Position numbers and translations under genes: made by a program. Below, piece by piece: positions 1-7,000 of a DNA stretch of 38,815 bases. Each line of letters opens with the position of its first letter. Position 1 is the first letter of the stretch. The DNA comes from Actinomycetes bacterium (GTDB lineage Bacteria > Actinomycetota > Actinomycetes > Actinomycetales > Dermatophilaceae): positions 1 through 38,815 of the forward strand of contig JAKOPT010000110.1 in assembly GCA_029778715.1 (NCBI GenBank), in the 5' to 3' direction. The notes beneath the pieces are model-generated. The model was not told where the DNA came from. It ran no database searches and saw only the letters and a list, made by a program, of their open reading frames with translations.

Positions 1-1
1 C

Positions 2-568
2 GACACCGAACGAGCCCAAACCCGCCAGGCCCTCCTCGACCACCTGCGCACCGCCGACCCGGGGGACGCCGCACGGATCGCGCAGCAGGTGGCGGCCCTG
101 GCACCCACCGACACCGAACGAGCCCAAACCCGCCAGGCCCTCCTCGACCACCTGCGCACCGCCAGCCCGGGGGACGCCGCACGGATCGCGCAGCAGGTGG
201 CGGCCCTGGCACCCACCGACATTGAACGAGCCCAAACCCGCCAGGCCCTCCTCGACCGCCTGCGCACCGCCAGCCCGTGGGTCGCCGCACGGATCGCGCA
301 GCAGGTGGCGGCCCTGGCACCCACCGACATTGAACGAGCCCAAACCCGCCAGGCCCTGCTTAATCGGCTGCGCACCGCCCGCCCAAGGGTCGCTGCAGTG
401 ATCGCGCAGCAGGTGGCGGCCCTGGCACCCACCGATACCGAACGAGCCCAAACCCGCCAGACCCTGCTCGACCGAGAGGGACCGGCTTCCGCTGTCAGGA
501 TGTTCAGCACTCCCGCTGAGTGGGCTGCGTGGTGTCGCGGAGAGGAATCGCACGGCGGGTACTGTTAG
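2..568 (+). CDS. 3' end of a protein made of 36-residue tandem repeats (5' end outside window)
   Basis: The reading frame is open from base 2 to a TAG at 566-568, so the gene begins upstream of the window. It consists of four nearly identical 36-residue units (108 bp each, starting at 2, 110, 218 and 326) and a fifth, partial unit. Each unit carries the pattern DTERAQTRQALLDHLRTA, followed by AARIAQQVAALAPT. The repeats look alpha-helical, and the protein ends with a divergent tail containing STPAEWAAWCRG. Such leucine/alanine-rich helical repeats often form the C-terminal sensor part of large actinobacterial NACHT/STAND NTPases, but no NTPase domain is visible here, so that role is only a guess. 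The near-identity of the units at DNA level implies recent repeat expansion. An internal GTG at 89 could be mistaken for a start, but the repeats run straight through it. Confidence 0.6.
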   Translation, partial: DTERAQTRQALLDHLRTADPGDAARIAQQVAALAPTDTERAQTRQALLDHLRTASPGDAARIAQQVAALAPTDIERAQTRQALLDRLRTASPWVAARIAQQVAALAPTDIERAQTRQALLNRLRTARPRVAAVIAQQVAALAPTDTERAQTRQTLLDREGPASAVRMFSTPAEWAAWCRGEESHGGYC

Positions 569-611
569 CGGTTGTGCCGCTGTCGTCGCGCGCGTGGCTC
601 ATGGCGGTTCC

Positions 612-815
612 TCATTGGGTGGCGCCGACGCGCCAGAGTTCGTAGATGTGGTGGCTGGCCCATTGGTTGTAGTCGTAGTTGCCGACCTTGGTTCCGCCGG
701 CTTCAACGGTCAGGTGTTTGGCGGGGTAGTAGACGATCACGACGTGGCCGATCTGGTTGGGTACGAGGTAGCTGTTGTCGCGCGTCAGACTTTGTGGCAG
801 GGCTGTTGAGTCGGT
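612..815 (-). pseudogene. C-terminal fragment of a possible cell-wall peptidase (CHAP or NlpC/P60-like)
   Basis: Only the last 65 or so residues of a protein are recognisable, reading toward 612. They include YLVPNQIGHVVIVYYPAKHL and NYDYNQWASHHIYELWRV. The pattern of a His followed by hydrophobic strands and an aromatic-rich end resembles the C-terminal half of CHAP or NlpC/P60 peptidases, but I cannot assign the family firmly. The upstream part is missing: the sequence beyond about 815 belongs to an insertion-sequence orfA on the other strand. The exact 5' limit of the fragment is uncertain. It looks like a host gene cut by mobile-element activity. Confidence 0.3.
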
Positions 816-833
816 CCTGAAGGAGAGTCGGAC

Positions 834-1150
834 ATGGGAAGACCACCTTCTATTCCGGTGGAGAAGAAGACCCGGATCGTGTTGAGCGTGATCGCTGGCG
901 AGGTCACGGTTGCTGAAGCGGCCCGCCGGGAGAAGGTCAGCGAGCAGTCGATCGGCCGCTGGAAAGCGGATTTCCTTGAGGCCGGAAGACCGCCTTGGCC
1001 GCGGGCCGGCCGGGGCCCTCGACCAGGGAGGAGCAGCTCGAGGCCGAGGTCGCGGAGCTGACCCAGGCGTTGGGTGAGGCCGCGGTCGAGATCCGGGCGT
1101 GGAAGAAGAGCGCGGAGGGCCGCTTGGGCCCTTCAAGAACCTTGAGGTGA
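834..1150 (+). pseudogene. Frameshifted IS3-type transposase orfA (orphan)
   Basis: The product begins MGRPPSIPVEKKTRIVLSVI, then shows a helix-turn-helix (AEAARREKVSEQSIGRWKADFLEAG) typical of the orfA subunit of IS3-family transposases. A one-base deletion near 986 shifts the frame. Restoring one A gives AGKTALAAGRPGPSTREEQL and a coiled-coil segment (LEAEVAELTQALGEAAVEIR), ending at the TGA at 1148-1150. The coiled coil is the multimerisation zipper usual in orfA. No orfB (integrase core) follows, so the element cannot transpose by itself. Confidence 0.7.
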
Positions 1151-1207
1151 TCCGCGTCGAGGAGGGCATGTCGACCTTAAGGTTCTCCCCAGGTGTTCGA
1201 CATGCCC

Positions 1208-1215
1208 GAGCGGAC
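1208..1215. repeat. Left copy of the 8-bp target-site duplication of the IS256 element
   Basis: GAGCGGAC is repeated exactly at 2650-2657 on the far side of the element. The match could be read as 9 bp (GAGCGGACG) if the element starts one base later. The survival of the duplication shows that the element inserted here by transposition and has not been rearranged since. Confidence 0.7.
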
Positions 1216-2649
1216 GGTCAAGTCCGGGTCCGTGGTGGACGACGACGTGTCCGTCGAGGTGTTGAGGTTCAGGCGCTGAGGGCGCCGGCGATCAGGTCGG
1301 TGGTCACCTCCTGAGGGGTGTCGGCCGTTGCGCGAACGGTCAGGACGGCGCGGCAGCGGGCGAGGACTTCGAGGCCGAGCTAGCGGCTTTGTTCGGCCCA
1401 TTCGTCGTGCTGCTCGGCGAGGACCGCTGCGACGAGGCGGGTGATCGCCTCACGGTTGGGGAAAATCCCGACGACGTCGGTGCGCCTACGGATTTCTCGG
1501 TTGAGACGTTCCTGGGGGTTGTTGGACCAGACCTGGCGCCACACTTCCTTGGGGAAAGCGGTGAAGGCAAGGATGTCGGCCCGGGCGTCCTTGAGGTGCT
1601 CGGCCACGGCCGGCAACTTCTCGCGCATGCCTTCCAGGATCCGCTCGAACTGGGCGTGCACGGCCTCGGCGTTGGGCTGGTCGTACACGGAGTGCAGCAG
1701 CGCCTTGACCCAGCCCCACTGGCACTTCGGGGTGGCGACCATCAAGTTCGCGGCGTAGTGGGTGCGGCACCGCTGCCAGGAGGCATTCGGCAGTGTGGCG
1801 CCAATCGCCTCGACCAGACCGGCGTGCGCGTGCGAGGTGACCAGTGCGACCCCGGTCAGGCCTCGGGCGATCAGGTCGCGGAAGAACGCGAGCCAGCCCG
1901 CCCCGGATTCGGTTGTGGCGGTGTGGATCCCGAGGACTTCCCGATACCCGTCGGCGTTGACGCCGGTGGCGATCATGACCGCGACCTTGACCACCCGAGC
2001 GTGCTCGCGGACCTTGATCGTGAGCGCGTCGGCCGCGACGAACGTGTACGGGCCCTCGCTTAAGGGTCGGGTCCGGAACGCCGCGACCTGCTCGTCCAGG
2101 TCCTTGGCCATCTCACTGACCTTGGACTTGGACAAGCCGGTGATCCCGAGAGTGCGCACCAACTTGTCCATCCGCCGGGTGGAGACGCCGAGCAGGTAAC
2201 ACGTCGCGACCACCGTGGTCAGCGCGGCCTCGGCGCGGCGGTGCCGCTCGAGCATCCACTCCGGGAAGAAGGTGCCCTCGCGCAACTTCGGGATCGCCAC
2301 ATCGATCGTGCCGGCCCTGGTGTCCAGGTCACGGTGCCGGTACCCGTTGCGGCGGTTGGTCCGCTCGCTGGTGCGGCGCCGTACTCGGCGCCGCACACGC
2401 TGTCAGCCTGCGCCGATAACAGGGCGTTGATGAACGCGCCAAGCAACTCGCGCATCAGGTCCGGGCTGGCCTGCGCCAGGTGCTCATCGAGGAACGTCGC
2501 GGGGTCGATAATGGGGGCAGCGGTCATCGCTGTGCCTTCCTTCGAGACGGTTGTGACAGATCACTCCAAGGACCACGCGGTGACCGCATCCACGTTCAGC
2601 AAGACACGCTCACCCCGGGTCGTCGTACACCAACCCTACGGACTCAACT
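1216..2649 (-). mobile_element. IS256-family insertion sequence, complete but inactive
   Basis: The element is about 1.43 kb, the usual size for IS256. Imperfect terminal inverted repeats of about 31 bp lie at 1216-1246 and 2619-2649 (22 of 31 positions match by eye; the shared parts read AGTCCG, TGGTG and ACGACGAC on the left end). The direct repeat GAGCGGAC lies immediately outside both ends, at 1208-1215 and 2650-2657. An 8-9 bp target duplication is characteristic of the family. A single transposase gene fills the element. Confidence 0.8.
1269..2527 (-). pseudogene. IS256-family transposase, inactivated by three lesions
   Basis: Reading from ATG 2527, the protein matches the IS256 (Mutator-like) DDE transposases: MTAAPIIDPATFLDEHLAQA at the start, NRRNGYRHRD, IPKLREGTFFPEWMLERHRR, and the conserved end NNPQERLNREIRRRTDVVGI. 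Three defects are visible. First, a one-base deletion near 2375 breaks the frame after the residues CGAEYGA. Second, the second catalytic Asp, normally in TSDAHAGLV, is His (TSHAHAGLV, codon 1830-1832). Third, a TAG at 1380-1382 replaces what should be Tyr in the family's RYLGLEVLARCR motif, and the frame then continues to the usual C-terminus and a TGA at 1269-1271. With the deletion repaired, the length would be 419 residues, normal for the family. The protein is certainly inactive. Confidence 0.88.
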
Positions 2650-2657
2650 GAGCGGAC

Positions 2658-3033
2658 GTGGCGGCGGTGGCAGGCCCGGGCCCGTGTTGGTGCGCCGGTG
2701 AAGGGGCCTTGGCCACGAACAGGCCGGTCGACGGCCACGCCGCTGTCGGGGATGGACAGGGGTGGGTTGGACAGTGAGTTCACGCGCGGGGTGCCAGGTG
2801 GTCGCGGGGCGACTCCGATGCCGCCTTGCTGGCCGGGGGACGTCGGCTGCTGGGCCCGGGTTGACACGGCCGATCGGGTCGGCCGGACACGTGCGGGGAA
2901 AGTATTTGAGCCCACAACTCAGCGGGGTGCGTTGGCCGCGTGCGGCGTGGAGCCGCGCTTCCGCAGATCACGGCGGAAATCCGTTCTGCGCGCCCGAAGG
3001 TGGGCCCCATCGGACGCGGTGAGCGAAGTGAAG
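2658..3033. other. Gene-free stretch between the IS element and tRNA-Arg
   Basis: No open frame here has a recognisable product, and none has convincing codon use. The one structure I see is a short direct repeat of the tRNA 3' end: GCGCGCCCGAAGG at 2988-3000 recurs at 3033-3045, inside the tRNA gene. Confidence 0.5.
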
Positions 3034-3045
3034 CGCGCCCGAAGG
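2988..3045. repeat. Short direct repeat of the tRNA-Arg 3' end (possible attachment-site scar)
   Basis: The 13-mer GCGCGCCCGAAGG occurs at 2988-3000 and at 3033-3045, and the second copy covers the 3' terminus of tRNA-Arg. Integrative elements that use tRNA genes leave such duplications. The copies are only 45 bp apart, so no element lies between them now. Chance in GC-rich DNA is a real alternative. Confidence 0.3.
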
Positions 3046-3106
3046 GATTCGAACCCCTAACCTTCTGATCCGTAGTCAGATGCTCTATCCGTTGAGCTAC
3101 GGGCGC
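3034..3106 (-). tRNA. tRNA-Arg (anticodon ACG)
   Basis: The reverse complement folds into a standard 73-nt cloverleaf. The acceptor stem is GCGCCCG/CGGGCGC, the D arm is GCTC...GAGC, the anticodon stem is TCTGA/TCAGA around the loop CTACGGA (anticodon ACG), and the T arm is AGGGG TTCGAAT CCCTT. The discriminator base is G, and CCA is not encoded. The 3' end points left, toward the decayed mobile tract, which is the side where tRNA-targeting integrases insert DNA. Confidence 0.95.
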
Positions 3107-3248
3107 AGTGTCGCGCGGGTCAGCGCAACAGTCGACAAGACTACCGCCGACTTGGGGCTGGGGCGAAATCGCGATCGAGGGCGCCCCGTCGCACGCCGTC
3201 CAGTCTCAGGCAACGGCCCTCGGGCCAGTGGCCGAGGTACATGCGGGA

Positions 3249-3293
3249 AACGTTCACTTCGCACCCGAACAGTCGGGGTGCGAAGTGGACGTT
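3249..3293. repeat. Hairpin with 18-bp arms in a divergent intergenic region
   Basis: The arms at 3249-3266 and 3276-3293 pair at 17 of 18 positions around a 9-nt loop (GAACAGTCG). The single mismatch would be a U-G wobble in a rightward transcript. Both flanking genes point away from it, so it does not sit at an obvious gene end. It may end transcription of something unseen or insulate the two promoters. Confidence 0.7.
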
Positions 3294-3419
3294 GGGTGCT
3301 TGAGGCGGGAAAGGGGAGACGGGTGGGACGAGCGCAACCCGGGCCGGGGTGTGAGCCACTCCACAGGTGCGCAACCGGTTGCTCGGGACCACGAGGCGAG
3401 CACGCGGCATACGGTTGAC

Positions 3420-3434
3420 TGACAACGATTCTCA
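3420..3434. promoter_or_regulatory. Fur/Zur-type palindrome (candidate operator)
   Basis: TGACAACGATTCTCA fits the dyad TGA-N-AA-NNN-TT-N-TCA, the general form of actinobacterial Zur and Fur-family boxes. A TTGACT that could act as a -35 element overlaps it at 3416-3421. The nearest gene downstream is pckG, about 200 bp away, which is not a usual metal-regulated gene. The site may therefore be a chance match. Confidence 0.3.
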
Positions 3435-3632
3435 CGACCCTGGCGCGCGCTCGCGAGCCGGGCCGAAAGGGTCGCATCCCACATCTCCGACAGGTCCCGC
3501 TGACGGTCCCCCGGAGTATCGTGGGAGCCACAACAGCTCGGTCCACGGGAGGGCCCGCACATGCCCCTCCGGCGGGCGAGCGGAGCCCACGAGACCCGGC
3601 GCCCCCGGGGCACGGAAGGACGAGACAGCACG

Positions 3633-5438
3633 ATGACCGAGCAGACCAAGGGCACGACCCACGAAGGCCTCCAAGCCTGGGTGGACGAGGTGGCCGCACT
3701 CACGACCCCCGACAAGGTGGTGTGGGTCAATGGCTCCGATGAGGAGTGGGACCGCCTGACGACGGAGTTGGTGGAGGGCGGCACCTTCACCCGGCTCAAC
3801 GACGAGAAGAAGCCGAACTCGTTCTGGTGCGCCTCCGACCCCAGCGACGTGGCGCGCGTCGAGGACCGCACCTACATCTGCTCGGTCGACGAGGCCGACG
3901 CCGGCTTCACGAACAACTGGCGCGCCCCGGCCGAGATGAAGGCCGTCATGCTCGATCTCTACAAGGGGTGCATGAAGGGCCGGACGATGTACGTCATCCC
4001 GTTCGTCATGGGCCACACCGACGCCGACGTGCCGATGTACGGCGTCGAACTCACCGACAGCGCCTACGTCGTGGTCTCCATGCGCATCATGGCCCGCATC
4101 GGCAAGGACGTCCTCAAGGCCATGGAGGAGCAGCACGCGAGCTTCGTCAAGGGCCTGCACTCCGTGGGTGTCCCGCTCGCCGACGGCCAGGCCGACGTGC
4201 CGTGGCCGTGCAACACCACCAAGTACATCGCGCACTTCCCCGAGACCCGCGAGATCTGGTCCTTCGGCTCCGGCTACGGCGGCAACGCCCTGCTCGGCAA
4301 GAAGTGCTACGCCCTGCGCATCGCCTCCGCCATGGCCCGTGACGACGGCTGGATGGCCGAGCACATGCTCATCCTCAAGCTCACCTCCCCCGCCGGCAAG
4401 GTCCACTACATCGCCGGTGCCTTCCCGAGCGCCTGTGGCAAGACCAACCTCGCCATGATCGAGCCCACCATCGACGGCTGGAAGGCCGAGATGGTCGGCG
4501 ACGACATCGCCTGGATGCGGTTCGGCAAGGACGGCCGTTTGTATGCCGTCAACCCCGAGTTCGGTCTCTTCGGCGTCGCGCCCGGCACCGGCATGCACTC
4601 CAACCCCAACGCGATGCGCACCGTCGACGCGGGCAACTCGATCTTCACCAACGTCGCCCGCACCGACGACGGCGACGTGTGGTGGGAGGACATGACCAAG
4701 GAGAAGCCGGCTCACCTCATCGACTGGAAGAACCGCGACTGGACCCCCGAGTCCGGCGAACTCTCCAGCCACCCGAACAGCCGCTTCTGCACCCCCGCAA
4801 AGCAGTGCCCGATGCTCGCCCCCGAGTACGACGAGCCCAACGGTGTGCCGATCGACGCGATCCTCTTCGGTGGCCGCCGCAAGACGACCGTCCCGCTGGT
4901 CTACGAAACCCGCGACTGGAACCACGGTGTCTTCGTCGGCACGATCCTCTCCTCGGAGACGACCGCCGCGGCCGTCGGTGCGGTCGGTGTCGTGCGCCGC
5001 GACCCGATGGCGATGCTGCCCTTCATCGGCTACAACGCCGGCGACTACGTCAACCACTGGGTCGAGATCGGCAAGAAGGCCGGCGCCAACCTGCCGCGGA
5101 TCTACCAGGTCAACTGGTTCCGCCGCGACGAAGACGGCAAGTTCCTCTGGCCGGGCTTCGGCGACAACGCCCGCGTCCTCAAGTGGATCATCGAGCGCCT
5201 CGAAGGCACCGGTGCAGCCGTCGAGACCCCGGTCGGCTACGTGCCCGCCCCCGGCGCCCTCGACATGACCGGCCTCGACATGTCCGACGAGGACGTCGCC
5301 AAGGCCCTCAAGGTCGACGACGAAGAGTGGAAGACCGAGGTTGGCCTCATCGACGAGTGGCTCGCCCAGTTCGGCGACAAGCTCCCCGCCGAGGTTCGCG
5401 CCGAGTTCGAAACCCTCAAGGCCAACGTCCACGCCTGA
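3633..5438 (+). CDS. pckG: Phosphoenolpyruvate carboxykinase (GTP)
   Basis: The 601-residue enzyme interconverts oxaloacetate + GTP and phosphoenolpyruvate + CO2 + GDP, the first committed gluconeogenic step, in the cytosol. Family signatures are clear: [12 protein letters not shown] (the P-loop, kinase-1 motif, including the reactive Cys), the [12 protein letters not shown] segment, [18 protein letters not shown], and [19 protein letters not shown] near the C-terminus. Length and colinearity are normal for the GTP-dependent class. The ATG at 3633 is chosen because GGAAGGA lies 12 bases upstream and the family N-terminus starts there; the in-frame ATG at 3561 would add an unrelated leader. 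The gene appears monocistronic and ends in a hairpin terminator. Unlike most genes in the window, it contains no GTATGCCG-type octamer. Confidence 0.98.
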   Translation: MTEQTKGTTHEGLQAWVDEVAALTTPDKVVWVNGSDEEWDRLTTELVEGGTFTRLNDEKKPNSFWCASDPSDVARVEDRTYICSVDEADAGFTNNWRAPAEMKAVMLDLYKGCMKGRTMYVIPFVMGHTDADVPMYGVELTDSAYVVVSMRIMARIGKDVLKAMEEQHASFVKGLHSVGVPLADGQADVPWPCNTTKYIAHFPETREIWSFGSGYGGNALLGKKCYALRIASAMARDDGWMAEHMLILKLTSPAGKVHYIAGAFPSACGKTNLAMIEPTIDGWKAEMVGDDIAWMRFGKDGRLYAVNPEFGLFGVAPGTGMHSNPNAMRTVDAGNSIFTNVARTDDGDVWWEDMTKEKPAHLIDWKNRDWTPESGELSSHPNSRFCTPAKQCPMLAPEYDEPNGVPIDAILFGGRRKTTVPLVYETRDWNHGVFVGTILSSETTAAAVGAVGVVRRDPMAMLPFIGYNAGDYVNHWVEIGKKAGANLPRIYQVNWFRRDEDGKFLWPGFGDNARVLKWIIERLEGTGAAVETPVGYVPAPGALDMTGLDMSDEDVAKALKVDDEEWKTEVGLIDEWLAQFGDKLPAEVRAEFETLKANVHA

Positions 5439-5457
5439 CGCTGCGCCGTAGGAATCC

Positions 5458-5490
5458 GAGGGCCCGGTATGCCGCGCATACCGGGCCCTC
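5458..5490 (+). terminator. pckG: Hairpin terminator of pckG, containing a GTATGC inverted pair
   Basis: Perfect 15-bp arms (5458-5472 and 5476-5490) enclose a 3-nt loop 20 bases after the pckG stop. The top of the stem is GGTATGC/GCATACC, so an inverted pair of the window's over-represented motif forms the hairpin tip. There is no T tract, as is common in actinobacteria. Confidence 0.8.
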
Positions 5491-5590
5491 GGCCTGCCTC
5501 CCCCTGGGTGGGCTCCCCTCGGCAAACCGGGCAACCCCACCCGCAACGCGGACCGAGCCCTCCACGCCGACGAACCCCGCTGCCGACACC

Positions 5591-5705
5591 GTTCACAATC
5601 GACCAATAGGTCGATTGTTGACACCGCCCCCGTTAACAACCCACCTATTGGTCGATTGTTGACACCGTCCCCCGTTAACAACCCACCTATTGGTCGATTG
5701 TTGAC
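5591..5705. repeat. Array of three ACC(AATA/TATT)GGT palindromes
   Basis: Three 32-bp units lie at 5591-5622, 5632-5663 and 5674-5705, with 9-10 bp C-rich spacers. Each is an inverted repeat with 14-nt arms and a 4-nt centre: AATA in the first unit, TATT in the others. The right arm, GGTCGATTGTTGAC, is the same in all three. The left arms are GTTCACAATCGACC once and GTTAACAACCCACC twice, so these copies are imperfect hairpins. Related palindromes with other arm sequences occur at 27184, 27280, 28449, 38490 and 38574. Confidence 0.85.
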
Positions 5706-5790
5706 ACCGCCCGAGGAGAACCGCAGACTCTCGCCGCGACCCCGTCACCTCCACCAACGACTGGCGGCACGCCGCCGATCGCAGACTCAA

Positions 5791-5848
5791 ACGCGGAAAG
5801 TGGTGTTGTCACGCGGAAGCTTACGCGTGACAACACCACTTTACGCGT
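5791..5848. terminator. Long hairpin between convergent genes, likely bidirectional terminator
   Basis: The arms at 5791-5815 and 5824-5848 are complementary over 25 bp with one mismatch. The inner 19 bp, AAAGTGGTGTTGTCACGCG on the left, are perfect. The loop is GAAGCTTA. It lies between the 3' ends of pckG and the Gly-rich gene, so a two-way terminator is the simplest reading. Its arm sequence is not shared with any other hairpin in the window. Confidence 0.7.
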
Positions 5849-5878
5849 TGCTTCGCTGTCAGGGGCTTCGTATGCCGC

Positions 5879-6709
5879 TCAGTTGCCGCCGGTCGACCCG
5901 TTCGGTGCGCTCGGGGCGGCGGCACCACCTTGCGCGGGGAGGGTCCCGGGGCCGCCTTGGCCGGACTGGAGCCCCGAGCCCGACTGACCGTTCGTCGTAC
6001 TTGAGCCGCCAACCCCGCCCGGTCCGCCCGGGCCGCCCTGGCCGGGTTGGAACCCCTGGCCGCCCTGGCCCGGCCCGCCTGGGCCGCCCGGCCCACCTGG
6101 CCCTCCCGGGCCGCCGTGACCGAAACCGCCCTGGCCGGAGACGTTGGACTGAGGGACCACGGCGGCGGCCCCCACCGCACCGATTCCGCTCAGGCCCATC
6201 GCCAACACCGCCGCGACGGCCGTCTTCTTGCCCGACCACCGCAACCGGGTCCGTTCGGCTGCGGGGGCTAGCGCGGCCGACGGCGAACCGAGGGCGGGCG
6301 AGGCACTGGCGGGCGAGCCGGAAGCAAGCGGCGCGGCGACCGGGGATGCGACGGAGGGCGACACGGTGCCGGACGCACCAGCAGGCGACACCCTGGCGGG
6401 CGAGCCGGAAGCAAGCGGCGCGGCGACCGGGGACGCGGGGGCGGGCGACACGGTGCCGGACGCACCAGCAGGCGACGCGCTCGCGGGCGAGCCGGAAGCA
6501 AGCGGCGCGGCGACCGGGGACGCGAGGGTGGGCGATGCGGCATACGGGATGGCCGGGCTGCCAAAGAGGTCGCCCTCTGCGGGATCCGCGCTGGCCGACC
6601 GGGGGACTGAGAAGGAATCGAAAGGGGGTGCGGTGTCGCCGGTCGGCGGCGGGGTGACCCACGAGGGCGTGGCCGGGGTCGCGTCGGGGGAAGGTGGAGG
6701 TGTCGTCAT
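5879..6709 (-). CDS. Gly/Pro-rich membrane-anchored protein
   Basis: The 276-residue protein is not assigned to a known family. Residues 1-130 or so are rich in Ala, Ser and Pro and contain near-repeats of SPVAAPLASGSPASASPAGA. A short basic stretch (RTRLRWSGKK) then precedes one membrane helix (TAVAAVLAMGLSGIGAVGAA). The C-terminal third is Gly/Pro/Gln-rich, with a collagen-like run of GGP triplets and later GGPGG blocks. The likely topology is N-terminus inside and Gly-rich tail outside. The ATG at 6709 is chosen because the longer upstream frame crosses a hairpin. It is divergent from the glycosyltransferase at 7001, whose own outer loop is also GGPGG/GMPGG-rich, so the two may act together at the cell envelope. 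The function is unknown, and the repetitive DNA may vary between strains. Confidence 0.7.
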   Translation of the reverse strand: MTTPPPSPDATPATPSWVTPPPTGDTAPPFDSFSVPRSASADPAEGDLFGSPAIPYAASPTLASPVAAPLASGSPASASPAGASGTVSPAPASPVAAPLASGSPARVSPAGASGTVSPSVASPVAAPLASGSPASASPALGSPSAALAPAAERTRLRWSGKKTAVAAVLAMGLSGIGAVGAAAVVPQSNVSGQGGFGHGGPGGPGGPGGPGGPGQGGQGFQPGQGGPGGPGGVGGSSTTNGQSGSGLQSGQGGPGTLPAQGGAAAPSAPNGSTGGN

Positions 6710-6783
6710 GTCGTCAACCGTTGGCCGCGATCCTGTGCGAGTCCTGTGGCCCACGTGTCGAGAAACCACGAGCCCCGCCGCAT

Positions 6784-6840
6784 CGAGTGAGGAGTTGTTG
6801 TCGCCTCCAGGCTCGCGAGGCGACAACAACTCCTCACTCG
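6784..6840. repeat. Perfect 24-bp hairpin between divergent genes
   Basis: The arms at 6784-6807 and 6817-6840 are perfectly complementary around the loop CAGGCTCGC. The neighbouring genes start at 6709 (leftward) and 7001 (rightward), so the hairpin lies in the shared promoter region, where a terminator would not be expected. Insulation of the two promoters, or a role of the hairpin in DNA, are possibilities. Confidence 0.85.
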
Positions 6841-7000
6841 ACCTGACCGGGGCGGCGGGGCAGGCGAGGGCGGGGCTGGACGCGACGACGTGACCGGGGG
6901 CGCAGGCGCAGGCGCAGGCGCCACCCCCAGGCAACCACACATCGGCCGGGCGTAGCGACGACACAGGGAACGCATAGGTCCACGGCCAACCGTGGGACCC

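Larger units (their letters stand above)
3107..3632. other. Divergent intergenic region between tRNA-Arg and pckG
   Basis: No credible gene is seen in these 526 bases. The region holds a long hairpin (3249-3293), the first GTATGCCG-family octamer of the window (3405-3412), a Fur/Zur-like palindrome (3420-3434), and the leader of pckG. Promoters for the tRNA (leftward) and pckG (rightward) must both lie here. Confidence 0.5.
5439..5878. other. Gene-free convergent region between pckG and the Gly-rich gene
   Basis: This 440-bp gap carries no gene. It holds the pckG terminator (5458-5490), three copies of the ACC(AATA/TATT)GGT palindrome (5591-5705), and a long hairpin (5791-5848). Short frames across the palindromes encode peptides such as VNNRPIGRLLT, but these come only from the repeat sequence. 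Confidence 0.6.

Noticed and set aside
2698..3060. Open frame of 120 codons before the tRNA
   Set aside because: Its composition is that of random GC-rich DNA, it runs into the tRNA on the opposite strand, and no family pattern is seen.
3432..5681. Long open frame on the minus strand across pckG
   Set aside because: It is a shadow of the GC-rich third positions of pckG: its protein is low-complexity Gly/Val/Asp/His and crosses the terminator and palindromes.
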